12,238 nt of DNA from CAYJII01 sp964370225 (GTDB taxonomy: Bacteria > Bacillota > Clostridia > Oscillospirales > Ruminococcaceae). A program made the translations under genes and the position numbers. Every line of letters begins with the position of its first letter. Positions within the stretch are counted from its first letter, which is position 1. The DNA lies in assembly GCA_964370225.1 (NCBI GenBank), contig CAYJII010000052.1, positions 1 through 12,238 of the forward strand, written 5' to 3'. Shown here piece by piece: positions 7,401 to 12,238 of the stretch. The notes beneath the pieces are model-generated. The model saw only the letters and a program-made list of their open reading frames with translations, did not search any database and had not been told where the DNA came from.

Positions 7401-7940
7401 GTAAAAAACTCTGTCGCTGAAATTATCAGTCAATCTCTTTTTTAGTGAATTTAGCTTAGCTAGATGCTCCGCATTTTCACTTTCGTAAATGGCGCGTTCA
7501 TCTTGGGGCATATCATCAATAAAGCTGCTGTCCCTGATGAAAAATAAGCAGTTTTCCGGCTTGCTTTTTTCAGAAAGTGCTCCATATTCAATTTCAAGCG
7601 CAGTTACGCTTTTCATATAATCATCAATTTCATAATTTTTGCTTTGTGTGCAATAGTGGAGATGCTTTTTATCAGGCACCCAACCATAACGCTCTCCCAA
7701 AATTACAATCATATATGGGTTGCAGTTGTCAATTTCATCAAGGCACACAGAAAGCACCTTGTTTGCGCCCTCGTCCGACTCAAGGTCAGAAGTGTTAACT
7801 CCCCACCTTAAATCCACAAAGCGCAACTGTTCGCCGTATTCCATCGCAAATTTGTTGAGTTGAGGAATAATGTCCACTTGCATAAAATCTCGTTCAAATT
7901 GCATGTCTTTAAAAGTACTTGAAACAAATATTGATTTCAT
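4500..7940 (-). CDS. DUF4062-STAND NTPase-TPR protein (TEP1/NLR-like), candidate defence protein
   Basis: A 1146-residue, apparently soluble protein. Residues 1-130 are a DUF4062 domain: IFVSSTFKDMQFERDF at the start, then DLRWGV (43-48) and ILGERYGWVP (80-89), as at the N-terminus of eukaryotic TEP1 and NPHP3. An NTPase of the STAND/NACHT type follows: Walker A GITGSGKS (267-274), Walker B VFVIDN with Asp357, and a sensor-like FIFTQH (388-393). Next come a helical/winged-helix stretch (about 430-600) and a long helical region with TPR-like repeats (about 780-1060; for example NNFDDAIKYLDIL and EEYEDAIECFISA). The tail is lysine-rich with a short tandem repeat. The ATG at 7940 is preferred over 7952 because GGATGG precedes it and DUF4062 proteins begin this way. 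It has its own promoter and no partner gene. In such proteins the repeats sense a trigger, the NTPase oligomerises and the N-domain acts; phage defence here is inference. Confidence 0.88.
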   Translation of the reverse strand: MKSIFVSSTFKDMQFERDFMQVDIIPQLNKFAMEYGEQLRFVDLRWGVNTSDLESDEGANKVLSVCLDEIDNCNPYMIVILGERYGWVPDKKHLHYCTQSKNYEIDDYMKSVTALEIEYGALSEKSKPENCLFFIRDSSFIDDMPQDERAIYESENAEHLAKLNSLKKRLTDNFSDRVFYYSPKWDSEKKRLEMPENFKEEMINGVKKLMQEDFDRIANLHVIERDEILANLYLEEKQKQYATRFELAENIANKIIYDDEFIFIVKGITGSGKSCLLAQVLKNLTDENIQVNKFVAQTGTQTGDVFSLVKHFIYNIEKIFGIDFTEHTDYEMAKDYFWYLMELYAKHDMPLQVFVIDNINKFDDASEIRRFMLFPPNHPSEYKANIKFIFTQHSQVEYSVPVNKREFTHETEVQMLTDTEKVEVINGILAAAGKELDDDVIERIVKKSSSELPLYIYLIVQRLLIFDIDDFNEISKMGNDMEAISKYMCKIVDTSSGVIDPLFTQFLFDVSDKIEEDSSLNILTLMTCSIRGLRQSDIEAIFQRNEMPYSAIDLSRFLLYLGRFITTGKDGQIDFTYKEFATDLQARFEEKGILEIGVNAIFEHFKELDLYDPLRMKNILSYANVMDDYKFIVEYIATVIDSKDEELLDITMKDFEENHFWGESENEYPKKLMEAAIENSYVLHLIEIYRQLLNKMQASTNTRENNFIFNTVLYLFDTIEELGYLDLEEDDPIYTTTEQQTVDLYRILLYAASEVDDISQEQIEKINNKEIIDKYTSQLNSDKDSESYWAVHFLKSLTNFYVRINNFDDAIKYLDILVKHLASEYTKNKEVEYACMALERTCMVFKIYNDNLMNTDYEAAEKHLLSALEFSESLKVDGEMPAEYQETMLVLYQAFVTLYEKYGKIEELHKYCDMCIELALKINAELNNAASINALAMVYLCKGTGFYLKEEYEDAIECFISARSYQEEILKMNLSAFDLIYVAECDDELVNSYKHLDNDEKLIFYSEDSIKNNLEYYENIENSFYVHHNVLNAAYKAIEFFYDKKNYEQSFVWVKKYVEYFDRFIKEYDCTIHEDFTYVPYGVISDMLETIKKERKNIKAHGVQKLLDKEKKLKQVRGVQKLLDKCKKLSDEKYKSYQKFIAKSKA
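4554..4637 (-). repeat. Tandem 48-base repeat in the 3' end of the STAND gene
   Basis: Two copies encoding GVQKLLDKxKKL (codons at 4637-4602 and 4589-4554) occur with a 16-residue period. They lie in a basic, helix-prone tail. This is an in-frame duplication that preserves the reading frame, and the number of copies could vary between strains. Confidence 0.8.
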
Positions 7941-8022
7941 AATCTGAACCATCCATTTACAATAATTTTTTTAAGTCTAAAATTTTATTTTAACTGCCTT
8001 ATAATAACTTGATATTAACAAA

Positions 8023-8051
8023 ATTATATCATACAAAAACTGCAATGTCTA
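8023..8051 (-). promoter_or_regulatory. Extended -10 promoter for the STAND gene
   Basis: On the minus strand TAGACA (8051-8046), a 17-base spacer and a perfect TATAAT (8028-8023) are preceded by TG in the extended -10 position (TGATATAAT). Transcription should start near 8016, leaving a leader of about 75 bases with only a weak GGATGG ribosome-binding site. This indicates a good promoter with modest translation. Confidence 0.75.
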
Positions 8052-8261
8052 TCATTTTGCTTTTGCTAATGCATTTGCTCCCACGGTGCGATAAAATTTG
8101 TGAGGTTTAGCAGTAAACTGCAGTAGCTAATATGGCAATTTGGAACGTAATATATAGCTTTGGGCTTTTACAGGCATAGTGGCATCAATACTTTTTTACA
8201 TTAAAAAAATTCTGATAGAGAAGACCAAACAAAAGCAAATACTTTTTTGCGACATAAAATA

Positions 8262-8291
8262 TTGACAGAATAGTAAAAACAGGTATATAAT
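8262..8291 (+). promoter_or_regulatory. Strong promoter for the beta-xylosidase gene
   Basis: A perfect TTGACA (8262-8267) and a perfect TATAAT (8286-8291) are separated by 18 bases. The start should fall near 8298 and the leader would be about 97 bases. No clear catabolite-response (cre) or XylR site was found, although control is expected for a gene of this kind. Confidence 0.8.
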
Positions 8292-8394
8292 AGTCATAAT
8301 ATATAAAATTTCAGCTTTTTAATCTTGAGTTTTAGCTGTAGTTAACATGGTGTCGTAATAAAACAAACTATAAAAAGAGAAGGATGTATCGAGA

Positions 8395-10401
8395 ATGAAT
8401 TATTATGTTAATCAAAAAGTGACACGAAGCGGTGACGGAAGCAAAGAAAGACCTTTCAAATGGATAAATGAAGCAGCAAAAATTGCAAAACCTGGAGATG
8501 AAGTTATTGTATCTCCCGGTCTATATCGCGAATATGTAGATCCTGTAAACGCTGGGTGCGAAGATAATAGAATTATTTATCGAAGTGAAGTGCCACTAGG
8601 TGCCATTATAACAGGTGCAGAAGAAGCAAAAGGTTGGGAAAAGTATGAAGAAGATACTTGGGTATTATATGTAGACAATGGGGTGTTTGGGGCTTATAAT
8701 CCATATACCACAACTGTTAGTGGCGACTGGTATTTTTCACCAGATGTACGTCATACTGGGGCGGTTTATCTTAATGACCGTATGATGTATGAAACTTTGT
8801 CGCTTGAAGAGTGCTTAAAAGGTGAAAAATACATACCGTCTTGGGAGCAGGAATGGTCAATATACAAATGGTTTACAGTGCAAGAAAACGGTAAAACGGT
8901 AATATATGCAAATTTCAAAGGCAAAAACCCCAACGAGGAAAATGTTGAGATAAATGTTCGCAGAAACTGCTTTATGCCTTCAAAGACAGGGGTTTCATAT
9001 ATCACATTCTCGGGATTTAATGTCACTAAAGCTGCGACTACTTGGGCGCCTCCTGCTGCATTCCAAGATGGCATGATAGGTCCACACTGGTCAAAAGGTT
9101 GGATTATAGAAGATTGCGATATTAGTAATAGTAAATGCAGTGGCATTTCACTTGGTAAGTATTATGATGAAGAAAATGAGCAATATTATACGAGAAAACA
9201 AGTAAAGAGTGCAACACAAATGGAGCGTGATGCTACTTGTCGTGGGCAATATCACGGTTGGAGCAAGGAAACAATAGGAAGTCATATTGTTAGACGATGC
9301 AATATTCACCATTGTGAGCAGACGGGGATAGTAGGTCGTATGGGTTGTGTATTCAGTTTAATTGAAGATAATCACATACATCATATTAACAACATGCAAC
9401 AGCTTGGTGGGGCAGAGATTGCTGGAATTAAATTCCACGCAGCAATCGATGTAACATTCCGTAGAAATCATATTCATCATTGTACTATGGGAATTTGGTG
9501 TGACTGGCAAGCACAAGGCACACGTATCTCACAGAATCTTTTCCATGATAATCATATGCCAGAGGGTTCTACCGTAAACGTAGGTTCTATGATGAACCAA
9601 GATGTATTTATTGAAGTAAGCCATGGGCCTACAATTATTGATAATAACATCATGTTATCAAAAGTATCAATAAACCTTGCAACCGAAGGCGTAGCGGTAA
9701 TAAATAATCTTATGCTAGGAGCTTTTACAAATGTAGGAAGCGGAACTGATTTTATTGTTGATGAAAAAAATCAACCAAGATATACTCCTTATCATATTCG
9801 CCATCAGACAGAAGTAGCTGGTTTTATGACCATATTACATGGAGATGACCGTATTTATAACAATATCTTTATTCAAAACTATCCGATAGTCGAAACTAAA
9901 GCGAAAGGAAATATGGGATTTGGGATGCTGCCACCAAATCAGATAGTAGGGACTTCGGTGTTTGATGAGTATCCAACATATGATAAATGGATAGGTGAGT
10001 TTGACTTAGATACTCCTGCGAATATGTTTACCCAAACTGCACTGCACTTCAGACATTTACCAGTATGGGTAGATGGGAATGCTTATTTCAATGGCGCAGT
10101 TGCATGCAAAAACGAGGAGAAAAAGTTTGTTGATGAAAACACTAAAATATATGTAAACCTTATTGAAAAGGAAGGAAAGTACACTTTAGATACAAACCTA
10201 TACGATGTTTTAGGAGAGTTTTCCACAAAAATAATATCAACTGAAACGCTCGGACTTGCGTTTGAGCCTGAGCAACGATTTGAAAATCCAGATGAGACAT
10301 CAATAATTTTTAATGAAGATTATTTTGGAGATTATCGTGGACTATCAGCAGTTCCAGGACCATTTGTTACACCGCAGGCTGCAAAGAATGTATTAAACTA
10401 A
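8395..10401 (+). CDS. Beta-xylosidase, glycoside hydrolase family 120 type (right-handed beta-helix)
   Basis: This 668-residue protein without a signal peptide is predicted to cleave xylo-oligosaccharides to xylose in the cytoplasm. From memory it closely matches the GH120 enzyme XylC of Thermoanaerobacterium saccharolyticum: the start MNYYVNQKVTRSGDGS, the stretch NPNEENVEINVRRNCF, then TWAPPAAF and IGPHWSKGWIIED. Many N-x-IHH turns fit a right-handed parallel beta-helix. Asp370 in WCDWQAQG and Glu407 in DVFIEVSHG match the XylC nucleophile (Asp) and acid/base (Glu). About 12-15 extra residues (HMPEGSTVNVGSMM) lie between them. The start has AGAAGGA ten bases before the ATG. The gene stands alone, with a strong promoter and a terminator downstream, and no xylan-specific transporter is seen here. 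Other beta-helix glycosidases are less likely. Confidence 0.88.
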   Translation: MNYYVNQKVTRSGDGSKERPFKWINEAAKIAKPGDEVIVSPGLYREYVDPVNAGCEDNRIIYRSEVPLGAIITGAEEAKGWEKYEEDTWVLYVDNGVFGAYNPYTTTVSGDWYFSPDVRHTGAVYLNDRMMYETLSLEECLKGEKYIPSWEQEWSIYKWFTVQENGKTVIYANFKGKNPNEENVEINVRRNCFMPSKTGVSYITFSGFNVTKAATTWAPPAAFQDGMIGPHWSKGWIIEDCDISNSKCSGISLGKYYDEENEQYYTRKQVKSATQMERDATCRGQYHGWSKETIGSHIVRRCNIHHCEQTGIVGRMGCVFSLIEDNHIHHINNMQQLGGAEIAGIKFHAAIDVTFRRNHIHHCTMGIWCDWQAQGTRISQNLFHDNHMPEGSTVNVGSMMNQDVFIEVSHGPTIIDNNIMLSKVSINLATEGVAVINNLMLGAFTNVGSGTDFIVDEKNQPRYTPYHIRHQTEVAGFMTILHGDDRIYNNIFIQNYPIVETKAKGNMGFGMLPPNQIVGTSVFDEYPTYDKWIGEFDLDTPANMFTQTALHFRHLPVWVDGNAYFNGAVACKNEEKKFVDENTKIYVNLIEKEGKYTLDTNLYDVLGEFSTKIISTETLGLAFEPEQRFENPDETSIIFNEDYFGDYRGLSAVPGPFVTPQAAKNVLN

Positions 10402-10573
10402 TAACATTATAATTTCGGTGGTTAATATTTCCCCTAAAAACATCTTTCTTCTTTATGCACACAAAAACTAAAAGCTGTTAGTGATTTTAATGAGTAATTA
10501 TGAAGATAATGTATGGGAGATTTGGAGAAATATTTTAGCTTATTGCAAAAATTAAAAAGTATATCCACAATAT

Positions 10574-10604
10574 CAAAAGCCTTGCCGTTTCGGCAAGGCT
10601 TTTG
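10574..10604 (+). terminator. Intrinsic terminator downstream of the xylosidase gene
   Basis: Perfect 14-bp stem with arms CAAAAGCCTTGCCG (10574-10587) and the complement (10591-10604), and a TTT loop. The GC-rich core is flanked by A4 and T4, the classic form, and it could work on both strands. It lies 172 bases after the stop codon. The stretch between (10402-10573) holds no supported gene. Confidence 0.85.
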
Positions 10605-10706
10605 TAGTGCATGGCTTAAATAATAGTGCGAACTCAAAGGTTATTCGGTATACCGATTTGCCGCTAATATTGACGCCTCCGTCTACTCCTAAGTCAAACA
10701 CTATAT

Positions 10707-10872
10707 CACAGAAAAAGGACAAAGTAGCCTAAAAAGCACTGCTGACCAAATAGTATACGAAAATATTTTAGATGCTTTTTTAAGTAGCAATCTTATAGCT
10801 AAAACAGCCACAATTAATTACAATGCTCGCTGTGAAACTCATGCCCAGTAAGCTTAAAAATATACTATCCAT
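10707..10872 (-). pseudogene. BlaR1/M56 peptidase sensor, frameshifted N-terminal remnant
   Basis: A good ribosome-binding site (AAGGAG at 10885-10880, 7 bases before the ATG) opens a frame reading MDSIFLSLLGMSFTASIVI. This is the first membrane helix typical of BlaR1/MecR1-type antirepressors. One extra base near 10815 then shifts the frame. Reading on from 10814 gives IVAVLAIRLLLKKASKIFS and TIWSAVLFRLLCPFSV, the family's second-helix block ('RLLLKKAPKIFSY-LW'). After CPFSV the frame hits stops, and the rest of the protein (zinc peptidase HExxH and sensor domain) is missing. A different frame stays open (SGKSVYRIT near 10630-10665) but I cannot identify it. No blaI-type repressor gene is upstream. 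The intact start and single shift suggest recent decay, with deletion of most of the gene. Confidence 0.75.
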
Positions 10873-10956
10873 GCTAATTCTCCTTACTACAATGTTTATA
10901 GCTATATTATTATTAATCTGTACGCTATAATTAACCTTGTTAAAAGCGTAAAATTA

Positions 10957-11298
10957 TTAAATCAATTCTATTTTAATACCTAATACACCATATGTGATTT
11001 GTTGTTCTGGCGTATAAAATTCCTCTAAAACAGATTTAAGTTCTTCTTTTGTCATTTCTTTATCTGCTAACATTTCTATAGGAAAATCCGAAAACAGATT
11101 ATCGAAATTATTATAATTTAGCATACCAATTACTACTGCTTCAAAGTTTTCTGTTAAATCTGGTATTTTAAAGAATTTGATTTTATCTCCAACTTTAATT
11201 TCTTGTCTTTTTTCATCGTACAATCTTAGTTCAATTCTTTTCGTTCCTTTTAAAATGTAATCGTAATATTTTGCTTGTAATTTCATTTCATGTGTCAT
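10957..11298 (-). CDS. ASCH-domain protein (PUA-like fold)
   Basis: A 113-residue protein that is a single ASCH domain. The hallmark G-x-K-x-x-E-x-R is present as GTKRIELR (18-25), followed by EIKVGDKIKF (33-42) and the closing strand YGVLGIKIEL. ASCH proteins have a PUA-like beta-barrel and are thought to bind RNA or modified nucleosides. Escherichia coli YqfB of this fold hydrolyses N4-acetylcytidine, but I cannot assign that activity here. AAGGA lies 12 bases before the ATG at 11298; a second ATG four codons later is possible. The gene stands alone between two gene remnants, appears intact, and has no obvious promoter or terminator. Confidence 0.85.
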   Translation of the reverse strand: MTHEMKLQAKYYDYILKGTKRIELRLYDEKRQEIKVGDKIKFFKIPDLTENFEAVVIGMLNYNNFDNLFSDFPIEMLADKEMTKEELKSVLEEFYTPEQQITYGVLGIKIELI

Positions 11299-11353
11299 GT
11301 TATTAATTTTTCCTTACTTTCTTGATATTTGTAAAATCATTTACCTTTCTTGT

Positions 11354-11457
11354 TTAGGATTTTGCATGTTTTGCTATCAAAACTAAATGTTTGCTCCACT
11401 CATTCATCATATCGTATAGTGGGTTGCTTTCGCGTATAAATATTAAAGTATGAACGT
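11354..11457 (-). pseudogene. Possible C-terminal remnant of a SAM-dependent methyltransferase
   Basis: A minus-strand frame of about 34 codons, without a proper start, ends at the stop 11356-11354 and reads YVHTLIFIRESNPLYDMM then NEWSKHLVLIAKHAKS. The final '-HLVLIAK' strand resembles the end of many class I methyltransferases, but the match is short. It overlaps the 5' end of the IclR remnant on the other strand, so at least one of them is not real at the overlap. It could be chance. Confidence 0.25.
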
Positions 11458-11577
11458 ATAGTTTCAGTTGCAGCAATTAGTATTGCTGGATCAACAAATA
11501 GAATGCAACAACACAATATAGATGAAATAATTATTGACCTTAAAAAAATCGCCAGAAAAATATCACGGTCGATGTAG
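11440..11577 (+). pseudogene. IclR-family transcriptional regulator, C-terminal stub
   Basis: A plus-strand frame of 45 codons with no start or ribosome-binding site ends at a TAG (11575-11577). It reads IVSVAAISIAGSTNRM, then a helix IDEIIIDLKKIARKISRSM. This matches the end of IclR-type regulators, whose effector domain closes with 'VVAAISISGP..R' and a C-terminal helix ending 'AREIS'. The DNA-binding domain and most of the effector domain are absent; a stop codon lies directly upstream (11437-11439). A terminator follows 80 bases later and may once have ended this gene. The assignment rests on a short but characteristic motif. Confidence 0.6.
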
Positions 11578-11658
11578 TAATATATTGTGGATAATACTCT
11601 ACTTTAATAGCGTGCCATGACGATAAAATGAGAAGCAGAAATTTGGATATATGAAAAG

Positions 11659-11696
11659 AAACAAGCTGACACATCACGAAGTGTCAGCTTGTTTTT
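11659..11696. terminator. Bidirectional intrinsic terminator
   Basis: A 14-bp stem, AAACAAGCTGACAC (11659-11672) with its complement (11681-11694), an 8-base loop, and a T-run to 11696 on the plus strand. It ends 20 bases from the stop codon of the MazG-like gene, which it should terminate on the minus strand (TTTCTTTT tail). It may also have served the former regulator gene on the plus strand. Confidence 0.85.
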
Positions 11697-11716
11697 ATAT
11701 ACAGAGTACACTCATT

Positions 11717-12022
11717 TTACGCATCATCTGAACTAATGTTGCCCTTATGTTCAAATCTTTTTATATATTTTAGCAATACTTTATTTAATGCTGCTTCTAC
11801 GTCAATATCTAGTTCATTACTTAATGCAATTAGAGAAAAAAGACAATCTCCAATTTCCAGTTCGATTTCAGAAGTATTTTTATATGGCGCTACTCCATAC
11901 TCACAACCTTTTATCAGTTCTTTTCCTAATTCACCGACTTCACTAACCAAGTCAATATATCTTATCTGATGATTACACTTCAAATTATAATTTTCAATTA
12001 AATCTTTTACTGCTTTTTGCAT
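11717..12022 (-). CDS. MazG-like nucleotide pyrophosphohydrolase
   Basis: A 101-residue all-helical protein of the MazG/NTP-PPase superfamily, which hydrolyses (d)NTPs to the monophosphate and pyrophosphate and often removes damaged or excess nucleotides. The magnesium-binding motifs are both present: SEVGELGKE with Glu28 and Glu31, and ELEIGD with Glu56 and Asp59. The helix LFSLIALSNELDIDVEAAL and the tail YIKRFEHKGNI are typical of the single-domain form. AGAGGA lies 7 bases before the ATG. A terminator follows directly. Upstream are two hairpins and the end of another minus-strand gene 82 bases away, so it may share a transcript. Its exact substrate is unknown. Confidence 0.87.
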   Translation of the reverse strand: MQKAVKDLIENYNLKCNHQIRYIDLVSEVGELGKELIKGCEYGVAPYKNTSEIELEIGDCLFSLIALSNELDIDVEAALNKVLLKYIKRFEHKGNISSDDA

Positions 12023-12041
12023 ACTATATTCCTCTTATTAT

Positions 12042-12066
12042 ATAAATAATCCATCGGATTATTTAT
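12042..12066 (-). other. AT-rich hairpin next to the MazG-like ribosome-binding site
   Basis: Perfect 11-bp inverted repeat, ATAAATAATCC (12042-12052) and GGATTATTTAT (12056-12066), with a 3-base loop. In the minus-strand message its base ends about six bases before the AGAGGA site. It could be part of the upstream gene's terminator or a leader structure affecting translation; sequence alone does not decide. Confidence 0.55.
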
Positions 12067-12073
12067 TAGGCAT

Positions 12074-12093
12074 GTGCCCGTTTCGTCGGGCAC
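12074..12093 (-). terminator. GC-rich hairpin after the right-edge gene
   Basis: GTGCCCG (12074-12080) pairs with CGGGCAC (12087-12093) over a 6-base loop, and the stem can be extended by GGC/GCC across a small bulge. It begins 12 bases after the stop codon at 12105, where a terminator is expected on the minus strand. No U-run follows; the AT hairpin at 12042-12066 comes next, so termination may be partial. Confidence 0.5.
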
Positions 12094-12104
12094 GCCATAT
12101 GGTT

Positions 12105-12238
12105 TTATTGCCGTGGGGCATTGTAGTTATCACCTGTTGCAGGGACGTCAGTTTCGGGCTCAGTTTCAGCGTTTCGGCTGTTGACTTCCTTTGTTTTGAT
12201 AGATTGTTGCGTTAAAATATAATTAACATTATTGTACA
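12105..12238 (-). CDS. Unidentified protein, C-terminal 43 codons (cut by window edge)
   Basis: A minus-strand frame is open from the right edge to a TAA at 12107-12105, followed by a hairpin. It reads YNNVNYILTQQSIKTKEV, NSRNAETEPETD, then VPATGDNYNAPRQ. The end is polar and acidic with a proline/threonine-rich PATGDN stretch, as in flexible tails of exported or cell-wall proteins. No membrane anchor follows, so it is not a standard sortase substrate. It is GC-richer than the rest of the right end. I do not recognise the family. Support comes from the open frame, the hairpin after the stop and the orientation shared with the next gene. Confidence 0.5.
   Translation of the reverse strand, partial: YNNVNYILTQQSIKTKEVNSRNAETEPETDVPATGDNYNAPRQ

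Larger units (their letters stand above)
7953..8394. other. Divergent intergenic region (442 bases)
   Basis: This stretch separates the STAND gene (leftward) from the xylosidase gene (rightward). It holds one promoter for each direction (see 8023-8051 and 8262-8291), about 210 bases apart. I see no convincing small gene, strong hairpin or recognisable operator between them. The only dyads are short ones such as GCAGTAAACTGC near 8110. Confidence 0.7.

Noticed and set aside
8298..8394. Possible riboswitch or regulatory hairpin in the xylosidase leader (CAGCT/AGCTG)
   Set aside because: The only pairing is five bases across a 17-base loop, and no known riboswitch core is visible.
8766..9146. 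126-codon minus-strand open frame within the xylosidase gene
   Set aside because: Antisense to the strongly conserved GH120 region, with no start signals.
10490..10555. Plus-strand 21-codon frame MSNYEDNVWEIWRNILAYCKN just before a terminator
   Set aside because: No ribosome-binding site and no family I recognise. It could be the end of another decayed gene, but the evidence is too thin.
10434..10637. 67-codon minus-strand open frame
   Set aside because: It runs straight through the perfect terminator hairpin at 10574-10604 and resembles no protein family; it is chance.

Overview
The window is AT-rich, gene-dense DNA that looks like a Gram-positive anaerobe of the class Clostridia. The support is a lipobox signal peptide on a solute-binding lipoprotein, Shine-Dalgarno sites of the AGGAGG type, sigma-A style promoters, a BlaR1/M56 remnant, and a GH120 beta-xylosidase resembling the Thermoanaerobacterium enzyme. 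No species can be named from this sequence alone. I see no rRNA, tRNA, insertion sequence or CRISPR array.

Left part (1-3500, minus strand): an operon for an ABC importer of the polyamine/phosphonate (PotABCD/PhnSTUV) architecture. In transcription order it encodes a permease, an ATPase, a lipoprotein binding protein, and a second permease that runs off the window. A perfect 15-bp stem-loop lies between the binding-protein gene and the last permease. A candidate promoter upstream carries a GATAATGATAAT (half Fur-box-like) element in its spacer. Next to it (3556-4305, same strand, with its own strong promoter and terminator) is a glycerophosphodiester phosphodiesterase. Its presence hints that the imported solute may be a phosphodiester or related organophosphate.

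Centre (4500-7940, minus strand): one very large gene for a 1146-residue protein with an N-terminal DUF4062 (TIR-like) domain, a STAND/NACHT-like P-loop NTPase core and a C-terminal TPR-like superhelix. This is the layout of eukaryotic TEP1/NPHP3 and of bacterial NLR-like immune proteins. It has its own extended -10 promoter and no obvious partner gene, so a single-gene anti-phage or abortive-infection system is the most exciting candidate in the window.

Right-centre (8262-10604, plus strand): a monocistronic unit of strong promoter, intracellular GH120-type beta-xylosidase and intrinsic terminator, transcribed divergently from the STAND gene.

Right end (10605-12238): a degraded region. It holds the frameshifted N-terminus of a BlaR1/M56 sensor, the C-terminal stub of an IclR-family regulator and perhaps a methyltransferase tail. 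Interspersed are two small intact genes (an ASCH-domain protein and a MazG-like nucleotide pyrophosphohydrolase), a bidirectional terminator, paired hairpins, and the C-terminus of an unidentified gene entering from the right edge. Gene decay beside a solitary immune-type gene suggests a plastic, recombining locus.
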